The translations under genes and the position numbers were made by a program. The notes beneath the pieces were generated by a model that was not told the DNA's origin, ran no database searches, and saw nothing but the letters and a program-made list of their open reading frames with translations. A stretch of 64,000 nt of DNA, taken from assembly GCF_004193775.1 (NCBI RefSeq), contig NC_041012.1, positions 14,343,223 to 14,407,222 on the forward strand, read 5' to 3'. Source of the DNA: Glycine soja. Its lineage: Eukaryota; Streptophyta; Magnoliopsida; Fabales; Fabaceae. Below, piece after piece: positions 10,313 to 21,325 of this stretch (position 1 is its first letter; the number at the start of each line of letters is the position of its first letter).

Positions 10313-11827
10313 ATGGGTGAAATAGAGGAGGTGCAAGAGTGGATGAAGGCCGACATGGAGGCCATGAAAGAAAAAATGGCCACAATGATGGAGGCCATGA
10401 TGTGCATGAAGAAGATAATAGAGGTCAATACGGCTGCAGTTGCCGCTACCAGCATCGTTGCTGAGGTGGACCCGACTCCCCCATCTGGCCTCAACCAAAT
10501 AAATCATCCAACCTCGGATATGGTAGGTCAGGGAGGCAAAGAGTTGGGAAGTACGGGCGGCCCCCATTTTGTGCAAGTTCAAAACAAGCATGTCTTCCTG
10601 CCATATGACTTGCCTCCCAACTATACACCACCCAATGTGGCGCACACTCCCAATGAGAATGTCAATAACTCCACTCCCATACTCATTGAGAGCCAACGAC
10701 CTCAATTTGATCATGCACATATCCCTCAACCCATGGGGGAGACACATAAAATACCCCACCATAATCTAGTCGACTTCGAGCCTCACCTCGGATACGCCAC
10801 TGAGGGGCAAGCAGTTGGTGGTGTACCCCTGCCAAACACTTTGGAGGGCCCTCAGTTTCGCCCACAACCACAACCCTTGCATTTTGCGGTGGGAAGAATC
10901 CCTCCTGCTATGGCAGAAAAAGGGAAAATTGGAGGAGGCAGAGATCATGCTTTTGCTAACATGGCAGAGTTATACCTAGTGCCTGACGTCGTCATCCCTT
11001 CGAAGTTGAAGGTGTTGGATTTCGATAAGTACAAGGGGACTACTTGCCGCAAGAATCACCTTAAACTGTACAATCGGAAGATGGGGGTGTACACAAAAGA
11101 TGAAAAATTGCTGATGCATTTCTTTCAAGAGAGCCTTACTGGGGCAGCTCAAGTGGCACCCCCGATGACAGAAAGGGAGATGATAACAATGATAGTAGAC
11201 ACGTTACCGGTGTTCTACTATTGAGAAAATGGTGGGTTACACAGCTTCAAGCTTTGCGGATTTTGTTTTCGCCGGTGAAAGGATTGAAGTGGGTCTAAAA
11301 AAAGGAAAATTTGATCATCCTGCTTTGACAAATAAAAAGCCTGGGGCAAATAGAGAGGATGCGAAGGAAGAAGGAACCCATGTTGTGACTGTCGTTCCTA
11401 CATGGCCAAATTTCCCACCAGCTCAACAATGTCATTACTCAGCCAATATCAGCCCTTCTCATTACCCACCACCCAATCAACCACAAAGCTTGTTGCCGCA
11501 CATCCAATACCAAACACCACCCTTAACACAAACCAAAACACCAATCGAGGAAGGAACTTTCCAGAAAAGAAGCCTATAGAATTCACCGCAATTCTGGTGT
11601 CGTATGCTGACTTGCTCCCATATCTACTCGATAATTCAATGGTAGCCATAACCCCAGCCGTGGTTCCTCAACCTCCATTTTTTCGAGGATACAACTCGAA
11701 CGCAACATGTGCTTATCATGGAGGAGTTCTAGGGCATTCCATTTAGCATTGTATGACCCTGAAACATAGGGTGCAAGGTCTAATTAATGCGGACAAACTA
11801 AAATTTAAGGAGGATAATCGCTTGTGA
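10313..11827 (+). pseudogene. Ogre-type gag with internal deletion
   Basis: Starts at the ATG of 10313 (MGEIEEVQEW). A coiled-coil-like N-terminus rich in Met, Glu and Lys is followed by a long Pro/Gln/Asn-rich linker and then the gag core start (DFDKYKGTTCRKNHLKLY at about 11010). The core jumps from FFQESLTGAA to QVAPPMTERE at the GCAGCT at 11144-11149, so roughly 50-60 residues of the Retrotrans_gag domain are missing compared with the family. An extra T near 11220 shifts frame; reading continues at 11229 as MVGYTASSFADFVFAGERIEVGLK. A second shift near 11500 restores the first frame. In-frame stops follow at 11744 and 11825. The same N-terminus is found at 21071 in element 2. Confidence 0.82.
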
Positions 11828-13689
11828 ATTCTAACATTGGCAAGTGACACCATGCACGGGGCAGTTTGAAAGTTGTTGTTAGATGTCTCCAATGACTCAT
11901 TAGGATTTTTCAAGTTTATGCCATTACTGTAAACAACAGTCGCAATGCTAATAAATGGATAAATTTGATGTCCTTATCTCATTCTCTCACAATTGCATCT
12001 TTTCTTATTTAACTTCCATTTGAATATGAATATAAGTCGTTGGTCTATTTGCTCAAGCGACCTACACTCCTGAGTTTGATTTCCAAGTCTGTTCAATCAG
12101 AAATCACTCGTTCTACACGTTTGGTGAGGGTGCCGTAAATGATGACTAAAAGTATAAAAAAAGTTTGATTTACTGTGTTTCAAATAAAAAGTACAGACAT
12201 TCATGTGACCTCATTTTATCATTCCCAAAAGTTTCTTTTTGAGAGAAAAGTGAGTTATCAAGAACAAGAGTCGTTTGACTTAACCTGTCAATTGAAAATC
12301 CTTTAAATGTTCTCGTCCTTGAAAATTTTTTCTCGAGAATCTGCACAGTTTCTTTCATTTTTCCTTGCTACAAGGTCATGACAAAAGAAAACAATAGATA
12401 CCTCAGAGCCTTACACTGGGGCAATGAGAGGCACCGTACATGAACCTCGAGTGAACCTAGAGGCAGATCAGAAGTTCTCACCTGGTAGGTCGAGAACACA
12501 AAAAGGTGGTCGGGGCAAAAATTAGGGTAATAAAAAAAATCAAGGGCGTGTTGTTAAGGTTTGGTCCTAAATATTCAAACTACAACAGGATCTAAGTCAA
12601 GATTTGAAATGACACATGGCCATGTTTCAACATCCCAAACAATATTTTATCCTTTGCTACCCCCTCCGAGCCATAGCATATTTGTTTTCTAAAAAACAAC
12701 AAAAAAAAACAGCAAAAGCAAAATAGAAACCCCAAGTAAGAACCACCGCTAAACCAGCGGGAAGAGCAATGCTAACTACACATGCATGAATCTGGGCAAA
12801 AATGAAAAGAAAAGAAACCCACCAAAGGCGGGTGAAGAAAAAAGAGACAAAAGATCTCCAGATTTTACAAGAAAGAAAAAACCCCTGAGGTTCGGACTTG
12901 CACATTTGAGAAGAAAACTCATTTGACCAAGGGCTCGTGGAAGATGCTCGAACATTTGATGTTAGTCTCTCATGCAAATTCTTTGGGATTTCTTTTGAAT
13001 CCAAGGGTAGCTTTGTTGTATAAATTCTTTCGCGGTCAGCCCATGGCATCACTCTATGGCCTTAAATCAAGAAAGTTTCACTTGGTCATATACCAAAGTG
13101 TAACAATCCATTGCCATCCTTCAATGGTGCATGCGATTGGTCCCAAAGCCTTATATTTCTCTTGCTGTGAAGAATAATCAATGTCTTTAAACAAAAAAAT
13201 AGGGGGACGAACCCTAGGATTTCAGTTGATTGATTAAATGTCAAGCGGCTCCATTGCCGTCACTCCAAAATTGTCAAGTAACTAAATCAAACAGAACATG
13301 CACTCTGAGGGAGTCCCCGAAAAGATTTGCAAAAAAATAGGATGAGGTTGCATGAGTTATCACATCTTTTAAAAATATAGTCAATATGTGTTTTCCACAA
13401 AAAGAAAAAATATACCAAATCAAATCAAAATCAAAATCACAAAATAGGAAAGAATGTCATGAGCATTACATAATTTTCATGGTTCAAAGCCATTTACATT
13501 ACTAGCATTTCAAGATGAAGGTTGCATGCATCTGCATCCCAAAAATCATGTTCATAAGTGCACAAATTTCTCTGTACATACCAATTTCCCAAATCTAATG
13601 TCTTATCTTTTGAGTTTAGGATGAGAGGCCCTCTCAAAGATTTAACCTCTTACTTTCTCATAAGGTTGAGCCCCTTGGTACTAGTACCT
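11828..13689 (+). other. non-coding 3' region of Ogre-like element 1
   Basis: No credible gene. This is where pol should lie, but no RT, RNase H or integrase motif can be read on either strand. The short minus-strand frame at 12657-13052 has a biased composition and no recognisable domain. The stretch joins the gag remnant to the hairpin array and is best seen as 3' non-coding sequence of the element. Confidence 0.5.
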
Positions 13690-15180
13690 ATTGGCTTGTT
13701 TCATAGGACTCAAAGTCTTCACTTTTATCTTTCATAGGACTCAAAGTCCTCACCTTTATCTTTCGCAGGACTCAAAGTCCTCGCTTTTGTCTTTCATAGG
13801 ACTCAAAGTCCTTTGTCTTTATGCTTTCTTAGGACTCAAAGTCCTCTGTCATTTACTTTTCAAAGACTATCATAGTCTCTTGTTTTGCAGAGACAATCAT
13901 GGTCATCTTCTCCTTTACTTTTCAAAGACTATCATAGTTTCTTGTTTTACAGAGACAATCATGGTCATCTGCTCCTTTACTTTTCAAATACTATCAGAGT
14001 CTTTTGGCATGCAGAGACAATCAAGGTCATCTGCCTCTTTTCAAAGACTTCAATGTCTTTCAACTAAGACTATCACTGTCTTCTTTGCCTCAGAGACAAT
14101 CAAGGTCATCGAACTCTTTTCGAAGATTTCAATGTATTTCAACGAAGACTATCATAGTCTTCTTAGCCTTCAAGACTATCAAGTCTGTTGGCTTGCAAAG
14201 ACAATTAGGGTCATCTACCTCTTTTCGAAGACTTGAATGTCTTTCGACAAAGACTATCATAGTCTTTCGTCTTATGGAGACAATCAGGGTCATCTGCCTT
14301 TACTTTTCAAAGACTATCATAGTCTTTTGTCATGCGGAGACAATCAGGGTCATCCGCCTTTACTTTTCAAAGACTATCATAGTCTTTTGTCTTGCAAAGA
14401 CAATCAGGGGCATCCGCCTTTACTTTTCAAGACTATCAAAGTCTGTCGTCATGCGGAGACAATCATGGTCATCTTCTTTCTTTACATTTCCAAGACTATC
14501 AAAGTCTATTGTCATGCAGAGACAATCAAGGTCACTGCCCCCTTTACTTTCCAAAGACTATCATAGTCTTTTGTCTTGTAGAGACAATCAAGATCATCTG
14601 CTCCTTTATTTTTCAAAGACTATCATAGCCTTTTATCTTGCAAAGACAATCAAGGTCATCCGCTCCTTTACTTTTCGAAGAAGACAATGTTTTCAAAAGG
14701 CGACAATGCCTTCATTTACATTTCAAAGACTATCATAGTCTTTTGTCTTGGAGAGACAATCAAGGTCATCTACTCCTTTACATTTTAGAAGACGACAATG
14801 TCTTCAAAAGGCGACATTGCCTTCATTTACATTTCAAAGACTGTCATAGTCTTTTGTCTTGCAGAGACAATCAAGATCATCTGCTCCTTTACATTTCGAT
14901 GATGACAATGTCTTAAGGCGACAATGCCTTCATTTACATTTCAAAAGACGACAATGTCTTCAGTCATTTATGCTTTCAAAAGGTGACAATGCCTTCATTT
15001 ACATTTCAAAAGGTGACAATGCCTTCATTTACATTTTGAAGACGATAACATCTTCAGTCATTTATGCTTTCAAAAGGCGACAATGCCTTCATTTACATTT
15101 CAAAAGACGACAATGTCTTCATCTCAAAGACTTCAATGTCTTTTGTCCTTGTTTGTGCTTCATAGGACTCGACATCCTCT
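13690..15180. repeat. tandem hairpin repeats upstream of an Ogre LTR
   Basis: About 1.5 kb of short degenerate tandem units. The first part has units around GGACTcaaAGTCC. The middle part (13860-14660) has units of about 60-63 bp with AAAGACTAtcaTAGTCTTT and 'GAGACAATCA(A/T)GGTCATC'. The last part (14670-15130) has units of about 30-60 bp with AAGGCgacaatGCCTT and GAAGACgacaatGTCTTC. Each unit holds a small inverted repeat with a 3-6 base loop, and the arms change together between unit types. Long apparent reading frames here, up to 244 codons, are repeat artefacts. Confidence 0.85.
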
Positions 15181-15366
15181 GTTTCTATGCTTTCAAAAAA
15201 AGAGGGGAGAAAAGAAAAAGAAGAAAAAAAAATAGGAACTTCAATGTCCTCGTTTTTCCGCGGTTTCACTTCCTTAGTTTTCGCCAGTTGCCCGGTGAAT
15301 AGCAAGATCGCTCGAACAAAATTAGTGTCTTTATCTTTACTTCCCTTTTATTTCCAATAAAAAGAT

Positions 15367-15382
15367 AAGTAAAGAAGGGCAA
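15367..15382 (+). other. polypurine tract of Ogre-like element 1
   Basis: AAGTAAAGAAGGGCAA lies directly before the LTR start. The corresponding tract in the minus-strand element is at 29271-29288, before the LTR at 27983-29270. Confidence 0.7.
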
Positions 15383-15383
15383 T

Positions 15384-16723
15384 TTTCATACCCTAATTTC
15401 GTTCGAAGACCTTCATTTGCTAACATTTTGATTCTTGCTAGCCGAATTGAGCTGCTTGACACCAGTTGCTGTTCAATCTGAAAGGTTTTTTGATGTTTCG
15501 ATAAAGAATGCGGAAAATACTCAAAGGGGAGGGCAAAAGGGTCATTTTTACACTTTTTCATACCCCTGGCTTGCCTAGGCCAGCCTCTGGCTCGCTTGGG
15601 CCACCAAAATAACTTCATGGTGAAGTAACCAGCTTCCCCAAGCGAGCTGAGCTCACCAGGGCAAGCAAGGTTGCTTCAGAATGAAGTAACAACTCGCCTG
15701 GGTGAGCTCAGCTTGCCAGGGCGAGCTACCTTCATCCCAAATGCCTTGTTTTGCTATAAATAGGCATGAAGGGAGGCTGGGAAGAGGTTCCAGGGTCTAG
15801 AATTGAGAAGAAAGAAGGGAAAAGAAGAAGGAAGAAGAGAAAAAGAAGTTAAAACGCCGTTGAATCGCGACTACAATCATTCTTCGGTCATTCTTCATTC
15901 GTTCATCGTTCTTCATCTAGTTGGTGTTTGCTTTTAAGGATTTGAACATGATTTATGGACCCTTAGGTGTCCTCTCTATTGTTTTGTGCATCTTCATATC
16001 CTTTTTCGATCATCGGTAATCGCTTTTCTTTTGTAAAGTAAGTTTTAACCGATCATTAGTGCCGCAAGTTATCTTTAAAAAAGGATTGAAGATTAATAAG
16101 CAAAAACAAAATAAAACCAACTCATAAACTTCTTCATTTCATCAAAAAAATCAAGAGATCGTTTAAAGGTCCAACACCTTAACGATTCTCTCCTCTCATA
16201 AAAAATCAAGAGGGCATTTCAAGATCCAACGTCTTAACGATTCTATCCGCTTTTCAGAAGTTTAAAACATCATTTCGACCCTAAAAAAGATAAAATCAAT
16301 GTAACACGCAAAATTTCAGACTTAAAGAACTACGTAGGTCTGATTTTCTCATCGTACCCGATGATAAGTAGGAGCAAGGGCAACACCCTTGTCGACCCCA
16401 AAAAAATTAAAAATATAAAAAGGGAAAATACATAGAAAAAACATAAAAGGGAAAATACATAATTTTGAAGTCATGTTTTGCACACTCGATTTGAGGTTGT
16501 TGTCCCTTGTGACGGGCGTGTGGGGTGCTAATACCTTCCTCATGCTTAAACAACTTTCGAACCCTCATTTTCAAAATCCGCAGACCATCATCTTTTTGGT
16601 TTTTCTAACGTTTTCCTCGAATAAACGTTGGTGGTGACTCCGCTCGTTTTCTCCCTCGGAGACAAACGCTTTGGCCCACGATCTTGGCCTTTTCGTGCCC
16701 CCTCCGAAGGGTAGGTTGCAACA
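15384..16723 (+). mobile_element. Ogre-type LTR between two internal regions
   Basis: Plus-strand LTR beginning TTTCATACCC (first bases mutated from TGTCATACCC) and ending GTTGCAACA. It is preceded by the purine tract AAGTAAAGAAGGGCAA at 15367-15382, the expected polypurine tract. A TATA box, GCTATAAATAGG, lies at about 15754-15765, with G+C-rich inverted motifs just before it. Ogre internal sequence lies on both sides in the same orientation, so it can serve as the 3' LTR of element 1 and the 5' LTR of element 2. I could not identify a tRNA primer site after 16723. Confidence 0.8.
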
Positions 16724-16985
16724 GCTACCAACCACATACTTTTTGTTGTGATTCGTCATTGATTTCACGCATGCATACTCGTCCCGTGTCATTGCTTGTG
16801 TCTTGCATTTGTTTTTGTCATCTTCATCATGAGAAGTTAGAAAGTCTACATCCCTTTCTTAATGGCGTGCATTGGGCACCATGGTTATGATTGTAAACAA
16901 ACCATGATACCCAATGCATTGTGGGTAAGAAGAGATGGTCTTCGGAGATCTTATGTTCGTAGATAAATGCATTTGTCATGCATAG

Positions 16986-18815
16986 TGTTGCAACGTGCCC
17001 TTCACGGGCGAGCGAGGGCGAGGCTCACGGGTGCGCTTTCCAAAGGAGGAAAGATGCGCGGAGTCGCCACCAACGTTTATTTGTGGAAAACGTCGGAAAA
17101 ATCGAAGGAAACCGGTCAAAATGAAAATTCTAAGTTCGGGAGTTGTATTTACGTTTGAGGAAGGTATTAGCACCTCTCACGTTTGTCTCTAAGGACAACA
17201 GTCTATTTTTTAGAATTGTGGAATTGTGTTATCTTAACTTTTATTATTTTTTGAGGTCGACAAAAGCGGGGCTTTTGCTCCTACGTACCCTCCTTTGGAG
17301 AGGAAATCAGACCTACGTAGTTCTTTCTTATGCGTGAATCAAATGATTCTTTTTACTTTAGGGGTGATCATTTTAAGGCGTTGGACCTTAAGAATGATCC
17401 CTTTTTACTTAGTAAGAAATTGAAATGATAAACTTTCAAAACCCTATTTTTGTGGACGAGCTAGACTAGGCGAGTTGATTTTAGCCTTAGTTTCACTTTA
17501 GTTACTAGTCAATTCAATTAAGAATGAGAAATCCCAAAGAGAAAACGTCCGATCGATTTTTTCGCTTTATTTTACTAAAAAAGTATTTTTTGATTATTAT
17601 ATTATTGTTTTACCTCTTTTTTTATTTTCAACGTGGTTACGGCACGACCGAACGGTCGGAATTCATTTTAACCAAAAATAACAGATGATACAATTCAAAT
17701 GTTCGGTGGAAATTTATTTTATTTTTAGATTAGACGAGAAACAACTTAAATAAATGACTGAAGCACGTCAAAAGGGGGTATAGAAAGCGAATGAAAACGA
17801 GAATAAAAATACACAAAACAAATGGGGACCACCACGGGTACATAGAAGGAATTGAAAAGCTCGATTTGGAAACTTACCCGTTGAAGAACGAAGAACGGAT
17901 GAAGAACGGTGAATAACGGAGGAAAACCTTCACGAATTTGCTTACGGAAACCTCTCGGAAGCGTTACGGAAGCACCTCAGCTTGGATTTTCTTCACGGAA
18001 ACAATTTTTTTCACCCAAAACAGCTGAAATACCTCACCAGGGGCATCCGGCCTCCTTAAAACAGCCCCCTTCAGCCTATTTATAGGAAAAAGGGGGAGGA
18101 GGTTGCCGCCCAGCTCGCCCAGGCGAGCTGGGTTGCTTCCCCCAGAAGCAATCCAGCTTCAAAAAAACATTCTGGAAGGCCCAATTCAAATTTTCAAAAT
18201 TGCTATTTCCATCCCCCAATTTTGATAAGTTCACCCCCCTTCTTTCATAATTTACGAAAAAGTTACGGAAGCCTTACGGAAGCATATAGGACTTGATTTT
18301 ATTCTTTTTTTCTCTTCCGTCTCACTCGTATTAAGTTAATTATGCTTATTTAGGGTTATGGGAATTTTACGGAAGCATTACGGGTGTCTCGGAAGCCTCA
18401 GCATCCCATTTTTCAACAAAACGCGGGGTGTGGTGGCCACCTAGTCAAGCTCTAGAAGGGCCCAGATTCGAAAATTACTATTTGCACCCCCATTTTACTA
18501 AATACACCCCCTTGCTGTTTTTTTGGTGATTCTTTTTCCGTAACGTTACGAAACTTTAAGAATTTCGTAATGATACTTATTTCCCTTCCGCAAGGTTACG
18601 AATCCTTACGGATTATGTATTTACTCTTCAATCCCTTTCGAAGAAGTTACGGAAACTCACGGATTGCGCAAAAACACCTCTTTTCGACTTCCGCCACATT
18701 ACGGAATTTCATGGATCACGCAAGCCTGCTTCCTTTTGGATTTCTGAGACGTCTCGGGACTTCATTTATTACATGTCATCAAGTAATAATCCCCGGACGA
18801 AATTAGGGTATGACA
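16986..18815 (-). mobile_element. solo LTR of an Ogre/Tat-type gypsy element
   Basis: Plus-strand ends TGTTGCAACG...GGGTATGACA, with a perfect target duplication CATAG at 16981-16985 and 18816-18820. The empty site is visible in Ogre element 1 near 8833-8848 (GCATGCATAGCATAAG). TATA-like CTATAAATAG lies on the minus strand at 18076-18085, with an 11-bp-arm dyad at 18109-18132. An Ogre LTR has therefore inserted into another Ogre element. Confidence 0.9.
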
Positions 18816-19148
18816 CATAGCATAAACATGCCCTGATGCATTCATCATACATTCTTTATGATAGGGTGTTGACATATTGGTCATCAGAATTTTCATTTCC
18901 GCAAACATGGGGTCGGACCAAGCGCCCTCCTTTAAAAAAGGTTCTATCATGTCAGAGTCAAGAACCTAGAACTAGCCAGCTTGCGAGAACTAGGACAACA
19001 GATGGATCAAGTTTGACATCAAGCCTTCAGCAAGGCATATGGGAAAATCTGGGATTTGGCCATGGTAGAAGTGTCCGTTAAAGCCATCGCATCCCTCACT
19101 CAATACTAGGACTAGTCGCTTAGATGCTTCACTTTCGGGGATTTTCAT

Positions 19149-20846
19149 TTGGTATCGACCATAAAAGAGTTCGAAGGGATCTTAGGATGCTCGCTAGGAG
19201 GAAGGAAGCCATGCCTTTTTTCTGGGTTTTATCCTTCTATGGCAAGAATGGCAAAAGTGGTCAAGATCTCAGAACATGAGCTAGACAGGTTGAAGCAAAA
19301 TAGAAATGAGGTAGTTGGGATACCGAGGAAGCGCTTGGAGGAGAAAGCAAAAGCTTTGGCAAATCAAAGGGAGTGGACCTCGTTCACTGACATATTAGCG
19401 TTGTTGGTGTTTGGGACTATACTATTTCCAAATGTAGATGATCTAGTGGACCTAGCAGCGATCAATGCCTATCTTGCTTATCACCATAGCAAGGAAAGCC
19501 CGGTCATCGCCATTTTGGAAGATACATATGATACACTCGACTTGAGGTGCGAGAAGAGTAGTGCAAGAATTGTTTGTTGTACGCCTGCTCTTTATGTGTG
19601 GTTGGTCTCCCATGTTCTTTGTCATGAAAGTAGGTCTGTCTATCCTCTACAAGGTCATCGCATGTGCCCCAAAAATAGAAAAGCAAATTGGGAAGAACTC
19701 TTAGCAGGTATGGTAGGAGCGTCCAATAGCTGGTTCCCCCGATGGAAAAAAGGAGGGGCAGGAGTGTTATGCTCGTGTGAAGGATTCCCAAAAATTCCCT
19801 TAATGGGGACGAGGGGTTGTATTAATTATAATCCCATGCTGGCCATAAGACAACTAGGCTACCCTATGAGAGGTGCGCTGTCGGAGGAGATCATCGCGCC
19901 TTTCGTCGCCCAGGGTTTTAATGAAGCCAATGCGAAGATACTTTAGAGAATCCGTAAAGCATGGAATATAGTGGAAAGGAAAGATAAGGAGCTCAGGGGA
20001 AGTAGCAATGGTGCCATCAACAGCTATCATAAGTGGTTGAAGTCTAGGACGCAAGAGATAACTTGGCTCCCAAAGCTAAAAGGCCTAAGTGGGAAAGAAG
20101 CTGAAGTCCCTGAGGAAAGCAAAGAAGTGCAAGCTTTGAAGGTAGAGCTCGAAAAAACAAGAGTGGTCAAGGAGAAGCTAAAGACGGAAGTCACTAGGGT
20201 CAAGAAAGAGTGTGATGTGCTGAGAGATGTCAACATGACTACAGTCAAAGCATTAGAGTGGGAAACAAAAAGAGCCCGACAGGAAGAATGGAGCAGGAAC
20301 ATGTTCCAAGGGGCTCTATGAGGCAGCAGCAACGAGCTCAAGCTTAGAAAGGCTGAAAGGGACAAGTCAAGGGAGGAAAGCATGGTGTTAGAGGATAAGT
20401 TGAAGGCTTATCAAAGGTTGAAGAGAAGTTTGACGAAACAGCTAAGAAGAACGAAAGAGAATATGTTGACAATTATTGATCAATATAAGGAAAAGGTGAA
20501 CCAGCTGCTAGTCATAGGCAGAAGTTGGAGGAAGAACATGCGAAGGTATCGGCTCTGCAAATGGAAAAGGGAAGCAAGAGAAAGGGTGATAGAATCATTG
20601 CACGGGGAAGCCATGAGATGGATGGATAAGTTTGCTCTTACTCTGAATAAGAGTGAAGAGCTTCCAAGGTTGTTAGCCAAAGCAAAGGCAATGGCCAACA
20701 CGTACTCGGCTCCCGATGAAGTTCATGGTCTTTTCGATTACTGCCAACACATGGTCGAACTAATGACCCATATATTAGGAATCACTGAGGCATTTGTGTT
20801 GTATTTATGCTTTGGCTTTGGCAAGATAAATGATGTTGTTTCTTAA
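19149..20846 (+). pseudogene. Ogre ORF1 (DUF7745-like, coiled-coil C-terminus)
   Basis: A single frame of about 565 codons with in-frame stops at 19944 and 20319. No ATG is seen at the N-terminus, and the frame stays open upstream of 19149. The first 265 residues form a globular region (VSTIKEFEGILGCSLGGRKP, then ANWEELLAGMVGASNSWFPRWK) that I associate with ORF1 of legume Ogre elements, a family of unknown function. Residues from about 310 onward are strongly charged heptad-like sequence (EVQALKVELEKTRVVKEKLK), a likely coiled coil. A local pair of frameshifts lies near 20510-20575. It sits upstream of gag as in Ogre. Function is unknown; plant Ogre ORF1 has no established activity that I can cite. 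Confidence 0.75.
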
Positions 20847-21070
20847 TGAAAATGCGATTTGATTCGATCCTATGTTTGTACTAAAAGTTCTGCGGGATTC
20901 TATACTTCAACAACTTATCATTATCATGCATTCATGTTTAGTTAGTTGTTGCATTACTCATTGCATTTTGTTTTTAACAGTCATTGTCGTCATCAAAAAG
21001 TAATCATAGTAGCCAAAAAGAACAAACACACTTTACGACACCCTTATCGAATGCGCACTAAGCTAGAATC

Positions 21071-21325
21071 ATGAGCAAGGTAGAGGAAGTTCCGGAACAG
21101 ATGAATGCCGACATGGAGGCCATGAAGGACCAAATGGCCACCATGATGGAGGCCATGTTGAGCATGAAGAAAATAATGGAGAGCAATGCGGCTGCAGTTG
21201 CCACTACCAACGCCGCAGCTGAGGTGGATCTGACCCACCCATTTGGCATAAATCAAATGAGTCATCCAGTCCCGGATGTGGTAGGTTAGGGAGGAGAAGC
21301 ATTGGGGAGTACAAGAGGTCCTAAT
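21071..21325 (+). pseudogene. 5' end of Ogre gag, element 2
   Basis: Begins MSKVEEVPEQMNADMEAMKDQ, closely matching 10313 onward in element 1. A stop at 21287 is followed by about 35 more homologous bases. The gene is then cut by the LTR at 21326. Confidence 0.8.

Larger units (their letters stand above)
8641..15383 (+). mobile_element. Ogre-like gypsy element 1, internal region without ORF1 or pol
   Basis: Internal sequence of a plus-strand Ogre/Tat-type element. A 5' leader (8641-8940 and 9914-10312) matches the leader of the second element at 16866-16985 and 18816-19020. Then come a broken gag (10313-11827), a non-coding 3' region, a hairpin-repeat array (13690-15180) and an LTR (15384-16723). 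ORF1, present in element 2, is missing between about 10010 and 10150, and all of RT, RNase H and integrase is missing after gag. A solo LTR is inserted at 8941-9913. Its own 5' LTR is absent. It looks like a non-autonomous or internally deleted copy. Confidence 0.75.
16724..21325 (+). mobile_element. Ogre-like gypsy element 2, 5' part
   Basis: Leader sequence (16724-16985), interrupted by a solo LTR (16986-18815), followed by ORF1 (19149-20846), an inter-ORF spacer and the start of gag (21071-21325). It then stops abruptly at another solo-type LTR. The leader and spacer match element 1. A possible 3' splice-like tract, 'TTTTGTTTTTAACAG', lies at about 20966-20980 before gag; Ogre elements are known to use splicing, but its use here is not shown. 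Confidence 0.75.

Noticed and set aside
14004..14738. 244-codon open frame in the hairpin repeat array
   Set aside because: It is made of short tandem repeats, overlapping frames of similar length exist on the same strand, and the amino-acid pattern only reflects the repeat. No domain is seen.
13690..15180. CRISPR-like regular array
   Set aside because: Units are degenerate, spacers are themselves repeats, period is variable and the context is a plant retrotransposon. No cas gene is present.
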